From NCBI RefSeq assembly GCF_947495675.1, contig NZ_CANLZX010000017.1:32708-96707 (forward strand): 64,000 nucleotides of DNA, given 5' to 3'. A program made the position numbers and the translations under genes. Below the pieces are notes generated by a model. The model had not been told where the DNA came from. It did not search any database and saw nothing but the letters and a program-made list of their open reading frames with translations. The stretch comes from an uncultured Algibacter sp. Its GTDB lineage: Bacteria > Bacteroidota > Bacteroidia > Flavobacteriales > Flavobacteriaceae. Shown piece by piece: positions 26,573 through 35,744 of the stretch (positions are counted from its first letter, which is position 1; each line of letters starts with the position of its first letter).

Positions 26573-28498
26573 ATGCAGTTTAAACACCCAGAAATTCTTT
26601 ACGCTTTATTTTTACTGCTTATCCCTATAATTGTTCATTTATTTCAGCTTCGAAAGTTTCAAAAAGTAGCATTTACAAATGTGGCTTTTCTAAAGGAAGC
26701 AATACTTCAAACTCGTAAAAGTTCGCAAATAAAAAAGTGGTTAATTCTGTTAACTAGAATGTTACTATTAGCCGCATTGGTTTTTGCTTTTGCTCAACCG
26801 TTTACATCAAAATCTAATAATTTTAATATTGAAAAAGAAACAGTAATTTATCTTGATAATTCTTTTAGTATGCAAGCTAAAGGTAATCAAGGTGAATTAC
26901 TAAAACGCGCTATTCAAGACATTATTTCTAATGTACCCGAAAATGAAAATATATCGATTTTTACTAATGATGATGTTTTTAAAAACACAACAATAAAAGC
27001 AATTAAAAATGATTTATTAAAACTAGAATACTCATCAAACCAATTAACTACTGAAGCCGCTTTACTAAAAAGTAAAACCTTTTTTAATCAAAAAAGTAAT
27101 ACTTTAAAAAACATAGTTTTAATATCTGATTTTCAAGAAGATAAACAAGTATTCAAAACCACAAAAGACACGCTTATAAACCTAAATATAGTAAAACTAA
27201 ATCCTATAAATAAAAATAATATTTCAATTGACAGTCTATATATTTCTGAAACCAACCCTACTGCTCTTAAGCTAAAAGTAATACTAAAAAATAGCGGTAT
27301 TGCAATTGAAAATTTACCAGTTTCATTATACAATAATGATAACCTAATTGCCAAAACCTCTGTAGCTATTAATCAAGATGCAGAAACCACTTTTTCGCTT
27401 CCTGTTAATGAAACTATAAATGGAAAAATAACTATTGAAGATTCAAATTTACAATTTGACAATTCACTTTATTTCAACATTAATAAAGCAATAAAAATTA
27501 ATGTTTTAAGTATTAATGGTCAGGATGACGATTTCTTAAAACGCATTTACACCAATACAGAATTCAACTATAATTCAACACCAATAAATAAATTAAATTA
27601 CAATCTTATTGACACACAAAATTTAATTATTTTAAATGAGTTAAATAGTATACCAGTTGCTTTATCTTCAGCTTTAAATCAATTAATTAAACAAGATGGC
27701 ACACTTATTTTAATACCATCAAAAACTATTAAAAATGCTTCTTACAATCAATTCTTAATGAATTATAATTGTAGTTTTAAAAATTTAATTACTTCTAATA
27801 AACGAATTACTACCATAAACTATTCACATCCATTATATAACAATGGTGTATTTGAGAAGCAAGTTAAAAACTTTCAATACCCAAAAGTAAATAGTTTTTA
27901 CAATGTAGCATGTTCTGGTTTCTCATCTGTTTTATCATTTGAAGATGGTAAAACATTTTTAGGCCAAAGACTTAATACATATATGTTTTCTTCAGCTCTA
28001 AACAAAGACAACTCTAATTTTAAAAACTCACCTTTAATAGTACCTACGCTCTATAATATAGCTAAACAGAGTTTTAAAATTCCGCAATTATATTATACTA
28101 TTGGTAAAGAAAACACTTTTGATGTTGAAACTAAAATGCAACAAGATGCTGTTTTGTCGTTAGTAAATAATGATTTAAATATGATACCAAAGCAACAATA
28201 TTTCAATAATAAGGTTGTGATAAATACTTCTGAAGAACCTTCGGGTGCAGGGATTTACTCCATAACCAACAAAAACAGTATTGTTAAAAATGTTAGCTAT
28301 AATTACAATAGAAATGAAAGCAAATTAGCTTACAGAGATTTATCTGCTTTAAAACATGTAACCGTAAGTGATTCTGTTACTAAAATTTTTGACACCATAA
28401 AAAGTGACACAAAAGTTAATGCGCTATGGAAATGGTTTGTTATTTTTGCACTAGCGTTATTGATTATTGAAATGCTCATCTTAAAATTCTTTAAATGA
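26573..28498 (+). CDS. BatA-like membrane protein with VWA-type domain
   Basis: A 641-residue protein. The N-terminus is a BatA (aerotolerance regulator) domain with two helices (ILYALFLLLIPIIVHLFQLRKFQKVAFTNVAFL and LLTRMLLLAALVFAFAQPF). A von Willebrand A-type region follows, with a MIDAS-like DNSFS in VIYLDNSFSMQA. A single helix near the C-terminus (WFVIFALALLIIEMLILKFF) closes it. Members are widespread in Bacteroidota; the function is not settled. It heads a four-gene operon: the next gene, a dihydroorotase homologue, overlaps by 4 bases (ATGA). Confidence 0.9.
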   Translation: MQFKHPEILYALFLLLIPIIVHLFQLRKFQKVAFTNVAFLKEAILQTRKSSQIKKWLILLTRMLLLAALVFAFAQPFTSKSNNFNIEKETVIYLDNSFSMQAKGNQGELLKRAIQDIISNVPENENISIFTNDDVFKNTTIKAIKNDLLKLEYSSNQLTTEAALLKSKTFFNQKSNTLKNIVLISDFQEDKQVFKTTKDTLINLNIVKLNPINKNNISIDSLYISETNPTALKLKVILKNSGIAIENLPVSLYNNDNLIAKTSVAINQDAETTFSLPVNETINGKITIEDSNLQFDNSLYFNINKAIKINVLSINGQDDDFLKRIYTNTEFNYNSTPINKLNYNLIDTQNLIILNELNSIPVALSSALNQLIKQDGTLILIPSKTIKNASYNQFLMNYNCSFKNLITSNKRITTINYSHPLYNNGVFEKQVKNFQYPKVNSFYNVACSGFSSVLSFEDGKTFLGQRLNTYMFSSALNKDNSNFKNSPLIVPTLYNIAKQSFKIPQLYYTIGKENTFDVETKMQQDAVLSLVNNDLNMIPKQQYFNNKVVINTSEEPSGAGIYSITNKNSIVKNVSYNYNRNESKLAYRDLSALKHVTVSDSVTKIFDTIKSDTKVNALWKWFVIFALALLIIEMLILKFFK

Positions 28499-29751
28499 AC
28501 ATACTTATAAAATCGGCCAAAATCATAGATTCCAAAAGCGAGTTTCACAATACGACTCAAGATCTATTAATTGAAAAAGGTGTGATTACTAAGATTTCCA
28601 GCAACATTAAAAATACAAAAAATTACAAAGAAATTAATTTAGAGAATCTTCATATTTCTCAAGGTTGGTTTGATAGTAGTGTGAGTTTTGGCGAACCTGG
28701 TTATGAAGAACGTGAAACTATAGAAAACGGATTAAAAACAGCTGCACTCTCTGGTTTTACTAATATTGCTGTAAATGCAAATACAAACCCTGTAATAGAT
28801 TCAAATTCTAACGTTACATTTTTAAATTCGAAAGCAAATAATAACGCTGTTGGTTTATTACCCATTGGAGCCTTAACAGTTGGTAGTAAAGGTGAAGATT
28901 TAGCCGAACTATACGATATGAGTACTGCTGGTGCTGTTGCATTTTACGACTATAAAAAATCCATTTCTAACCCTAATCTAATGAAAATTGCTTTGCAATA
29001 TGCTAGTAATTTTAATGGTTTAGTATGTTCGTTTCCGCAAGAAAATAAAATTTCTGGAAATGGTGTTATGAATGAAAATATAACAAGTACTAGATTAGGT
29101 TTAAAAGGTATTCCTGCCTTAGCCGAAGAACTTCAAGTTGCTAGAGATTTATTTTTACTTGAATATACTGGCGGAAAATTGCATATCCCTACTATTTCTA
29201 CTGCAACATCGGTAGCTTTAATTAGAGAAGCAAAAAAGAAAAAATTAAATGTTTCGTGTAGTGTGGCAATTCACAACTTGTATTTTACTGATGCTGTTTT
29301 AACCGATTTTGATACTAATTATAAAGTATTACCACCACTTAGAACACAAAGTGATATAAATGCTTTGATTGAGGGCGTTAAAGATGGTACTATTGATATG
29401 GTAACTACAGACCACAACCCTATTGATATTGAAGATAAAAAAATAGAATTCGATCACGCAGATTATGGCTCTATAGGTTTAGAAAGTGCTTTTGGTGCTT
29501 TACAAAACATCTTTACAACAAAAAAAACAATTGATATTTTAACAAAAGGAAAAGCTAGATTTGGTATTGAATCGTCACCTATATCTATAGGAAATTTGGC
29601 TAATATTACCCTTTTTAACCCAGATACTAAATACATATTTTCAAATAATAATATTGTATCAAAATCTAAAAACGCCATATTCATAAACGAAACTTTAAAA
29701 GGAGTAGTTTACGGTATTATTTCAAATAATCAGGCCGTTTTAAAATCTTAA
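28495..29751 (+). CDS. Dihydroorotase-like amidohydrolase, metal site degenerate
   Basis: A 418-residue protein of the type I dihydroorotase family (pyrimidine synthesis, carbamoyl-aspartate to dihydroorotate). The frame of the family is intact: SQGWFDSSVSFGEPGYEE, GFTNIAVNANTNPV, KLHIPTIST, VAIHNLYFTDAVL, PPLRTQSD and VTTDHNPID. But the metal-binding HxH after the first conserved Asp (position 60) is replaced by Ser62 and Ser64, a second His (HIxH) reads HIPT, and the final TDHxPH reads TDHNPI. It may be a non-catalytic partner like the PyrC' proteins that support aspartate transcarbamoylase, or have another activity. Overlaps the batA-like gene by 4 bases. Confidence 0.85.
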   Translation: MNILIKSAKIIDSKSEFHNTTQDLLIEKGVITKISSNIKNTKNYKEINLENLHISQGWFDSSVSFGEPGYEERETIENGLKTAALSGFTNIAVNANTNPVIDSNSNVTFLNSKANNNAVGLLPIGALTVGSKGEDLAELYDMSTAGAVAFYDYKKSISNPNLMKIALQYASNFNGLVCSFPQENKISGNGVMNENITSTRLGLKGIPALAEELQVARDLFLLEYTGGKLHIPTISTATSVALIREAKKKKLNVSCSVAIHNLYFTDAVLTDFDTNYKVLPPLRTQSDINALIEGVKDGTIDMVTTDHNPIDIEDKKIEFDHADYGSIGLESAFGALQNIFTTKKTIDILTKGKARFGIESSPISIGNLANITLFNPDTKYIFSNNNIVSKSKNAIFINETLKGVVYGIISNNQAVLKS

Positions 29752-29753
29752 AC

Positions 29754-30092
29754 ATGACAGAACAAGACATAAATAAAGGGCGCCAAAACGCAATAATAAG
29801 TTACATAACTATTTTTGGGGTTATTATAGCCTATTACTTAAATAATGAAGATGATAAAAAAAGTAAATTCGCTAGTTTTCATATTAGACAATCTTTAGGG
29901 CTATGGCTAACTTTTTTTGCTTTAGGTTATATTATTGGAAGTTTTAATAGTTGGTTAATAACCTCTTCTTTTTATTTATGCTTTGCTGTACTTTTTATTT
30001 ATGGCTTCTCAAATGCTATCGGAAGAAAAGCACAAGAAGTACCACTTGTTGGAAACTTATACCAACGCATATTCTCTAATCTAGGATCTTAA
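29754..30092 (+). CDS. DUF4870-family small membrane protein
   Basis: A 112-residue protein with three to four hydrophobic helices. DUF4870 hallmarks are AIISYITIFGVIIAYYLN and the conserved SKFASFHIRQSLGLWL, in which His and Gln are nearly invariant, then FLYGFSNAIGRK-like residues before the C-terminus. Function unknown; the family is often annotated as a protein-import component. It starts 2 bases after the dihydroorotase-like stop and abuts the esterase gene directly. Confidence 0.88.
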   Translation: MTEQDINKGRQNAIISYITIFGVIIAYYLNNEDDKKSKFASFHIRQSLGLWLTFFALGYIIGSFNSWLITSSFYLCFAVLFIYGFSNAIGRKAQEVPLVGNLYQRIFSNLGS

Positions 30093-30749
30093 ATGGCAAA
30101 CAATACACTCTCTTTAAATCACATAATACGTAAATCTAGTTTAAACCAAAATGCCCCATTACTTATAATGATGCACGGCTATGGTAGTGATGAAAACGAT
30201 TTATTTTCATTTGCTTCAGAATTACCAGAAGAACTTTTTATAATTTCTGTAAAAGCACCGTACCCAATGCAACCATACGGAAATGCATGGTATGCCATTA
30301 ATTTTGATGAGGAAAAAGGAAAATGGAGTGATAACGAACAAGCTATAGAATCTAGAGATTTAATAGCTAAATTTATTGATGAAGCCATTGCTGAATACCC
30401 AGTAAACAAAAACAATGTAACATTATTAGGATTTAGCCAAGGTTCTATATTAAGTTATGCGGTAGCTTTAACTTATCCTGAAAAAATTAAAAACGTAATA
30501 GCCTTAAGTGGTTATATAAATAAAGATATTTTTCCTGAAGATATAGAAAGTAGAGATTACTCAAATTTAGACTTTTATAGCTCACATGGAAGCGCAGATC
30601 AAGTTATTCCTGTAAACTGGGCTAGATTAACCTCTCCTTTTTTAGATGGCTTAAATATAAAATATAAATATTCGGAGTTTCCTGTTGGACACGGTGTTGC
30701 ACCTCAAAATTTTTATGAGTTTAAGAATTGGCTATTGGAACGCATTTAA
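30093..30749 (+). CDS. Phospholipase/carboxylesterase-type alpha/beta hydrolase
   Basis: A 218-residue cytoplasmic serine hydrolase. Nucleophile elbow GFSQGS, oxyanion region LIMMHGYGSDENDLFSFA, catalytic Asp in SHGSADQVIPV and His in FPVGHGVAPQN; these fit the acyl-protein thioesterase/carboxylesterase group. Natural substrate is unknown. Last gene of the four-gene operon; its ATG directly follows the DUF4870 stop, and a bidirectional terminator lies 30 bases downstream. Confidence 0.92.
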   Translation: MANNTLSLNHIIRKSSLNQNAPLLIMMHGYGSDENDLFSFASELPEELFIISVKAPYPMQPYGNAWYAINFDEEKGKWSDNEQAIESRDLIAKFIDEAIAEYPVNKNNVTLLGFSQGSILSYAVALTYPEKIKNVIALSGYINKDIFPEDIESRDYSNLDFYSSHGSADQVIPVNWARLTSPFLDGLNIKYKYSEFPVGHGVAPQNFYEFKNWLLERI

Positions 30750-30778
30750 AGAATTTAATTTTATAATTTATCATAAAC

Positions 30779-30807
30779 AAAAAATCCAGCTTATAGCTGG
30801 ATTTTTT
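30779..30807. terminator. Bidirectional intrinsic terminator
   Basis: Perfect 13-pair stem AAAAAATCCAGCT/AGCTGGATTTTTT with a 3-base TAT loop, between the convergent esterase and response regulator genes. T runs serve both strands. Confidence 0.88.
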
Positions 30808-30827
30808 AATATCATAAAAGTAAAGTT

Positions 30828-31532
30828 TTAGCTATTAACTACCAGTCTAAAACCTTCACCATGTATATTAAGTATTTCAACTTTTTCGTCTAATTTCATA
30901 TACTTACGAAGCTTGGCTATATAAACATCCATACTACGTGATGTAAAGTAATTATCGTCGCGCCATATTTTTGTTAATGCTAATTCACGCGGCATTAAGT
31001 CGTTTTCATGTAATGCTAACAATCGTAATAATTCATTTTCTTTTGGTGATAATTTAACAGGATCACCACCATCAAATTTCAAGAAACGCAGTTTTGAGTT
31101 TAACTCGAAACGTCCAATTTTAAATTCAAATTGTTTGCTATCAGAAATAGTTTCTGTTGCTTTTCTTTGAATAATAGCTTTAATTTTCATTAAAAGCACT
31201 TCACTATCAAACGGTTTATTTAAATAGTCATCGGCACCTACTTTATAGCCTTTTAAAACGTCTTCTTTCATCGTTTTAGCAGTTAGAAAAATAATAGGCA
31301 CATCTGTGTTTTTTTCTCTAATTTCTTTAGCTAAAGTAAAGCCGTCTTTATAGGGCATCATTACGTCTAGGATGCATAAATCAAAATCGTCTTTTTTAAA
31401 TTTCTCAAAGCCTTCCATACCATTTTTAGCATGAGTAACTTCATAATTATTCATCATCAAATAATCTTTAAGTACGGTTCCGAAATTTGGATCGTCTTCA
31501 ACTAATAATATTCTTTTTTTAAACTCTTCCAT
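30828..31532 (-). CDS. OmpR/PhoB-family response regulator
   Basis: A 234-residue regulator. The receiver domain (about 8-125) has the acidic pair VEDD, phosphoacceptor Asp56 in CILDVMMP, a Thr in IIFLTAKT and Lys in YLNKPFD. The C-terminal winged helix (about 140-232) has the OmpR-type KLSPKENELLRLLALHEND and TSRSMDVYIAKLRKYMKLD. It resembles Bacteroides RprY. The gene follows the histidine kinase gene after 2 bases, so they are cotranscribed. OmpR-type regulators bind direct repeats spaced 10-11 bases, which fits the GTTAAA boxes described at 33112-33159 and 59827-59865. Confidence 0.94.
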   Translation of the reverse strand: MEEFKKRILLVEDDPNFGTVLKDYLMMNNYEVTHAKNGMEGFEKFKKDDFDLCILDVMMPYKDGFTLAKEIREKNTDVPIIFLTAKTMKEDVLKGYKVGADDYLNKPFDSEVLLMKIKAIIQRKATETISDSKQFEFKIGRFELNSKLRFLKFDGGDPVKLSPKENELLRLLALHENDLMPRELALTKIWRDDNYFTSRSMDVYIAKLRKYMKLDEKVEILNIHGEGFRLVVNS

Positions 31533-31534
31533 AG

Positions 31535-33103
31535 TTATGATATTAGTGGAAGCTTTATAATAAAAGTGCTTCCTTTTTCTTTTTCTGATTCTACTGATAC
31601 GTGACCTTGATGGTCTTCTACAATTCTTTTAACATAAGCCAAACCTAAACCATGACCTTTTACGTTATGAATATTTCCTGTGTGTTCTCTATAAAATTTT
31701 TCGAACACTTTTTTAGCAGCAGCTTTACTCATACCGCTACCATGATCTTTAATTTTTAATATAATATTTGTCCCTACATTTTCTGTATACACTTCAATTT
31801 CGGGCGCATTAGGAGAATACTTTATAGCATTATCCAATATGTTTACTATAACATTGGTAAAGTGTGTTTCGTTTGCTAAAACAGAAGATTTTTCGGCCTC
31901 TAAAAACATTTTCATAGACCCCTTTCTGTCTTCAACTATAAGTTCTACATGTGTTAATGCATCTTCAATTAAATCGTGTAACTCTACTCTATCTTTACTA
32001 ATATTTAGTTCGTTTTTTTCTAGTTTAGATATTCGTAATACATTTTCAACTTGTGCATGCATACGTTTATTCTCTTCCTTTATCATTCTTAAGTAACGCA
32101 TTACCTTTTCATTATCATTTATAACAGTAGGATTCCTTATTGCATCTAAAGCTAAATTTATGGTTGCTATAGGTGTTTTAAACTCATGTGTCATGTTATT
32201 AATAAAATCTGTTTTAATTTCTGAGATTTTACGTTGTTTTACTAACTGAAATAAGGCACTTGAATAAGCTAAAATAATAATTGAAGTGAAAATTATTGAT
32301 AGCAAAATCATACCGATTATACCTGATAAAATAAACTTTCTATCATCAGGAAAATTTACTAAAAGCCTATATGGTGTTTGATTGTTTTCATCATAAAATA
32401 TAGGTACTTTAAACGTAGATTTTAGGTCGTATTCAAAATTGTCACTTTGCACTTTTGTGGCTAAATCATTTCCATAAATTGCAAATTCAAAATCGATATC
32501 TATACCGTCTTTTTTAAGTTTTTCTGATAACAATGATTTTATTTCTTTCTCTGATACACGCTTATGTATGGGTGTTCTTTTAGAAAGTTCTTTAAAGTTT
32601 TTTTCAAAACTTAAACGTTGAGCTTCATCAATAGTTCCACTTCTAATAATTTTAGAAATAGGACTATTAATATCCTTGTTATCAATATTTGAATTACTAT
32701 AAATTTCGGTAGTTGATTTAGCTGTAATATTTTTAATATCAAGGCTATCTAAACCAATGTCAAAGAGCGAAGAAGATAGTTTATAGTTTTCTTCTAAAAC
32801 ATTACTTCTGTAAATGAGCGTTTCTTTTGTGCTATTATTTTTTTGATAAATTAATAACTGTGAAACGGCATCTTCATCTGCTTTTTTTTCACTATCTAAG
32901 TTAAAATACTTAGAGAAATATTTTTCTGATTCATTTTCTTCAATAGTATTAGAAACATAATTAAGCGCTTTTACAACATTAAATTTAAAACGCTCTTTTT
33001 CATTCTCTACTGAATCATTTATATAATATGCTTGAATTGCAATAATACCAACTAGAGATAAACTCATAAGTATTATTAGCAAGATGAATAACTTTTTGCC
33101 CAT
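31535..33103 (-). CDS. Membrane sensor histidine kinase, RprX-like
   Basis: A 522-residue sensor kinase. Transmembrane helix 1 at about 5-27, a periplasmic sensor of about 230 residues, helix 2 at about 258-283, then the kinase core. H-box INNMTHEFKTPIATI (His306), N-box NILDNAIKYSPN, G1 IKDHGSGMS, F-box FEKFYREH and G2 GHGLGLAYVKRIVEDHQG are all intact. No HAMP domain is obvious. The codon at 33106 is TTG; the ATG at 33103 is preferred. A -7 element ends 4 bases upstream, so the transcript is probably leaderless. Confidence 0.94.
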   Translation of the reverse strand: MGKKLFILLIILMSLSLVGIIAIQAYYINDSVENEKERFKFNVVKALNYVSNTIEENESEKYFSKYFNLDSEKKADEDAVSQLLIYQKNNSTKETLIYRSNVLEENYKLSSSLFDIGLDSLDIKNITAKSTTEIYSNSNIDNKDINSPISKIIRSGTIDEAQRLSFEKNFKELSKRTPIHKRVSEKEIKSLLSEKLKKDGIDIDFEFAIYGNDLATKVQSDNFEYDLKSTFKVPIFYDENNQTPYRLLVNFPDDRKFILSGIIGMILLSIIFTSIIILAYSSALFQLVKQRKISEIKTDFINNMTHEFKTPIATINLALDAIRNPTVINDNEKVMRYLRMIKEENKRMHAQVENVLRISKLEKNELNISKDRVELHDLIEDALTHVELIVEDRKGSMKMFLEAEKSSVLANETHFTNVIVNILDNAIKYSPNAPEIEVYTENVGTNIILKIKDHGSGMSKAAAKKVFEKFYREHTGNIHNVKGHGLGLAYVKRIVEDHQGHVSVESEKEKGSTFIIKLPLIS

Positions 33104-33107
33104 CAAT

Positions 33108-33159
33108 CAAAATTAACATTTTAACATTTAGAATTCTTATGTTTTAACCTTACATTAAC
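33108..33159 (-). promoter_or_regulatory. Promoter of the kinase-regulator operon with GTTAA(A/T) direct repeats
   Basis: On the - strand: GTTAAT (33159-33154), GTTAAA (33148-33143), GTTAAA (33125-33120) and GTTAAT (33117-33112), with start-to-start spacing 11, 23 and 8. The -7 element TAATTTTG is at 33115-33108. The first pair is exactly GTTAA(T/A)-N5-GTTAAA, the same spacing as the first pair upstream of the DegP-like gene. Autoregulation by the encoded response regulator is inferred. Confidence 0.45.
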
Positions 33160-33182
33160 AAAAATGTTAAAATTTAAGACAT

Positions 33183-33767
33183 TTATTCTTTAACAAGTAG
33201 TTTCTTATGGACTTCTAAGACCTGCTTTATAGTATTTTCAAGGTCTGTATTTTCAATAACAAAATGAGAATGTTTTATTTTTTCCTCATCTGTCCATTGA
33301 TTTTTCATGATAGCTTCAATCTTTTCTTTTGAAGTGACATCTCGTTTTAGTAATCGTTTTATTCTTGTTTTTATTGGTGCTGTTACTGTAATAACATAAT
33401 CACAAGCCTTATCGCCTCCATTTTCAAATAAAATAGCAACTTCTTTAATAACATAAGGTGCATTTTGCTTCTGTGCCCATTTTTCAAAATGCCTAGCTAC
33501 TTTTGGATGTACTATAGCATTCATTTTTTCTAAATATCCTTTATCATTAAAAATAATATTTGCTAAATATGGTTTGTTTAATTCACCTTCAACATAAGCT
33601 TTTTCTCCAAATAATTTAATGAGTTTTCTTTTAATTATTTTAGATCTTCTCATTAATTTTTTTGCTTCATCATCGGCTATATAAACTGGAATTCCTAACT
33701 TAGAAAACTGTTTAGCTACAGTTGTCTTACCACTTCCTATTCCACCTGTAAGTCCTACAATAATCAT
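33183..33767 (-). CDS. coaE: Dephospho-CoA kinase
   Basis: A 194-residue kinase catalysing the last step of coenzyme A synthesis. Walker A is GLTGGIGSGKTT at the N-terminus, followed by PVYIADDEAKKLM (substrate site), IVHPKVARHFEKW, and the lid DVTSKEKIEAIMKNQWTDEEK. Length is normal. The start overlaps the stop of the YbbR gene by 4 bases, so it is the third gene of a glycosyltransferase-ybbR-coaE operon. Confidence 0.95.
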   Translation of the reverse strand: MIIVGLTGGIGSGKTTVAKQFSKLGIPVYIADDEAKKLMRRSKIIKRKLIKLFGEKAYVEGELNKPYLANIIFNDKGYLEKMNAIVHPKVARHFEKWAQKQNAPYVIKEVAILFENGGDKACDYVITVTAPIKTRIKRLLKRDVTSKEKIEAIMKNQWTDEEKIKHSHFVIENTDLENTIKQVLEVHKKLLVKE

Positions 33768-34720
33768 TTTGTAATAATAAATTCTATTCGTTTTTGGCCT
33801 ATTTTTACGTTTTTAATTAACTCCGGTATTTTTACCAATTCTGGAATTAAAAAAGACTGACTTTCATTTGTTTTATTAAAATCGCATACTACTTTAAAGT
33901 CTTTTGCTGTAACCGTATTAAAGTTACTTAAACTCACATAATAAGAAACGTTAACCATCTTTGGGAAATATTTTATGGTTGCGTTTTTTGGAGCATTTAT
34001 TATAGTAATTGGAACTTTTAATGTGCCTTCTGTAAATTTCTCTATTTGTGCTTTTAACACTACTTGTTTTGTTGAAAACTTTAAATCTGATGTGTTTTTT
34101 GGCAACTTTAGCTTTACTGTTTTATTTATATCTGTCTTAATATCATTTAAAATGACTTCTTCTAATTCTAATTTATTAATTTTTGATACTAAAATATTAG
34201 GACCAATTACGGTAACTGAATCTGGCTCTGAAGTAACTGAGCCAGTCATATTAAAACCATGACTAAAGCTAATTTCTGTATTAAAAACAATAGGTACTTT
34301 TTTTACCATGTTTACACCATATCTAAATGTTATTGGGTCTGGTGATATGTTTAAAATTTCCACTTGTTTATCAAATTGCGTGTTGTTTAAATAGGCCTTA
34401 GACTTATTCCAAACAAAAACATCATCCTTTTTATTAACATCTTTACTAAAATCAATTTTAATTTTTGGCTTAGAGAAATAGTAATTTAACCATTTAAAAC
34501 CATGTGTTTTTAATGTTATATTTATTTCTGTAGAATCATTTAGAATAATATTTTCTTGTGGAATGTTTAACTTTTCTACATCAAAAGCTATGGTATTAGT
34601 ATATTCTTTTGAAAGTTTTGTAAACATTAAAATAACAAACGCAAAAAACAAAAATAAAACAAACACATTTATTTTTTTATTTTTAAATGATGCTAAAATA
34701 TCTGCTTTTAGTTTCTTCAT
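33764..34720 (-). CDS. YbbR-domain (CdaR-like) membrane protein
   Basis: A 318-residue protein with one N-terminal helix (about 17-36, VFVLFLFFAFVILMF) and an extracytoplasmic part made of YbbR-like beta modules (for instance VPIVFNTEISFSHGFNMTGSVTSEPDSVTVIGP and LKVPITIINAPKNATIKYFPKMV). In Firmicutes YbbR/CdaR controls the diadenylate cyclase CdaA; here no cyclase gene is adjacent. The ybbR-coaE pairing is familiar from other Bacteroidota. Its ATG shares a base with the stop of the upstream glycosyltransferase gene. Confidence 0.88.
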   Translation of the reverse strand: MKKLKADILASFKNKKINVFVLFLFFAFVILMFTKLSKEYTNTIAFDVEKLNIPQENIILNDSTEINITLKTHGFKWLNYYFSKPKIKIDFSKDVNKKDDVFVWNKSKAYLNNTQFDKQVEILNISPDPITFRYGVNMVKKVPIVFNTEISFSHGFNMTGSVTSEPDSVTVIGPNILVSKINKLELEEVILNDIKTDINKTVKLKLPKNTSDLKFSTKQVVLKAQIEKFTEGTLKVPITIINAPKNATIKYFPKMVNVSYYVSLSNFNTVTAKDFKVVCDFNKTNESQSFLIPELVKIPELIKNVKIGQKRIEFIITK

Positions 34721-35727
34721 TATTTTAATTTAAAAAATAATTTAGGAAAATGAGTTTCTGGAGTTTTATTAAAAACAGAAATAGCCAAGGTAGATTTTAA
34801 AAAACCATAACCATAGCCAAAAAACTGAATTATAATTGCAGGAACAGTTAATAAGGAAACCATAATGCTTTTTGTACTAAACAAGGCTAATACAAAAGCT
34901 ATTACAAAATAAAATACGTAAGCTATTAGTAAAAAATTATAACCAAATAGAAATAGCAAAATAGCAAATAATAAACCTACACTAAATAAAGTTGGAAACC
35001 AGTATGTTATTTTTTTAGTAGTGGGATGCCACTTATTTAAAATAGGACGTACCATGCCGAATTTATTTACTTGTTTGTAAAAATTACTCCAAGAAATACG
35101 GCGCTTATGGTACACAAAAGCTTCTGGTATTAGCTTGGTTTTATAACCTAAATTCCAGAGTCTAATTGATAAATCTGGGTCTTCTCCTGGGTGTATTCTA
35201 CCAAAACCTTTAGAGTCTTGAAATGCTTTTTTAGAAAGCCCCATATTGAAACTTCTGGGTTGAAATTTATCGACACTTTTTTTATTACCTCGAATACCAC
35301 CAGTAGTAATAAAGGATGTCATTGAAAAATTAATGGCTTTTTGCAAATTTGAAAAAGAATTGTGAGCTGCATCTGGGCCTCCAAAGCAATCTACATAATT
35401 TGCTTTTAAACTTTTATCTGCTTCAATTAAATACGAAGTAGGCAAAATACAATCTGAATCTAAAATGATAAAATAGTTCCCTTTTGCATGTTGCATACCA
35501 TAGTTTCTTGAATCACCAGGACCTGAGTTTTCTTTGAAATAATATGATATATCCAATTTATTTTTAAAGGAATCAATTATTGCTTTTGATGTTTTAGTTG
35601 ATCCATCTTCAATAATTACAATTTCAAAAGGTATATCGCCATATAAAGCTTCAAAACTCTCCAAAAGTTCTTGAATTTCGTCTGGACGATTATAGACTGG
35701 AATTATAAATGAATATTGTAATTGCAT
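34720..35727 (-). CDS. Family 2 glycosyltransferase, membrane-bound
   Basis: A 335-residue protein. The GT-A domain (about 1-235) shows YSFIIPVYNRPDEIQELLESF, IVIIEDGSTKTSK, NSGPGDSRNYG and the metal-binding LDSDC, then FNMGLSKKAF and GEDPDLSIRLW. Three to four transmembrane helices fill residues 245-320. The substrate is unknown; it would act at the inner face of the membrane. It heads the operon with ybbR and coaE. A -7 element ends 5 bases before the ATG. Confidence 0.9.
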   Translation of the reverse strand: MQLQYSFIIPVYNRPDEIQELLESFEALYGDIPFEIVIIEDGSTKTSKAIIDSFKNKLDISYYFKENSGPGDSRNYGMQHAKGNYFIILDSDCILPTSYLIEADKSLKANYVDCFGGPDAAHNSFSNLQKAINFSMTSFITTGGIRGNKKSVDKFQPRSFNMGLSKKAFQDSKGFGRIHPGEDPDLSIRLWNLGYKTKLIPEAFVYHKRRISWSNFYKQVNKFGMVRPILNKWHPTTKKITYWFPTLFSVGLLFAILLFLFGYNFLLIAYVFYFVIAFVLALFSTKSIMVSLLTVPAIIIQFFGYGYGFLKSTLAISVFNKTPETHFPKLFFKLK

Positions 35728-35731
35728 AACA

Positions 35732-35739
35732 CAAATGTA
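35732..35739 (-). promoter_or_regulatory. -7 promoter element of the glycosyltransferase-ybbR-coaE operon
   Basis: Reads TACATTTG on the - strand (exact TAnnTTTG), 5 bases from the ATG at 35727, implying a leaderless transcript. Confidence 0.5.
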
Positions 35740-35744
35740 ACAAA

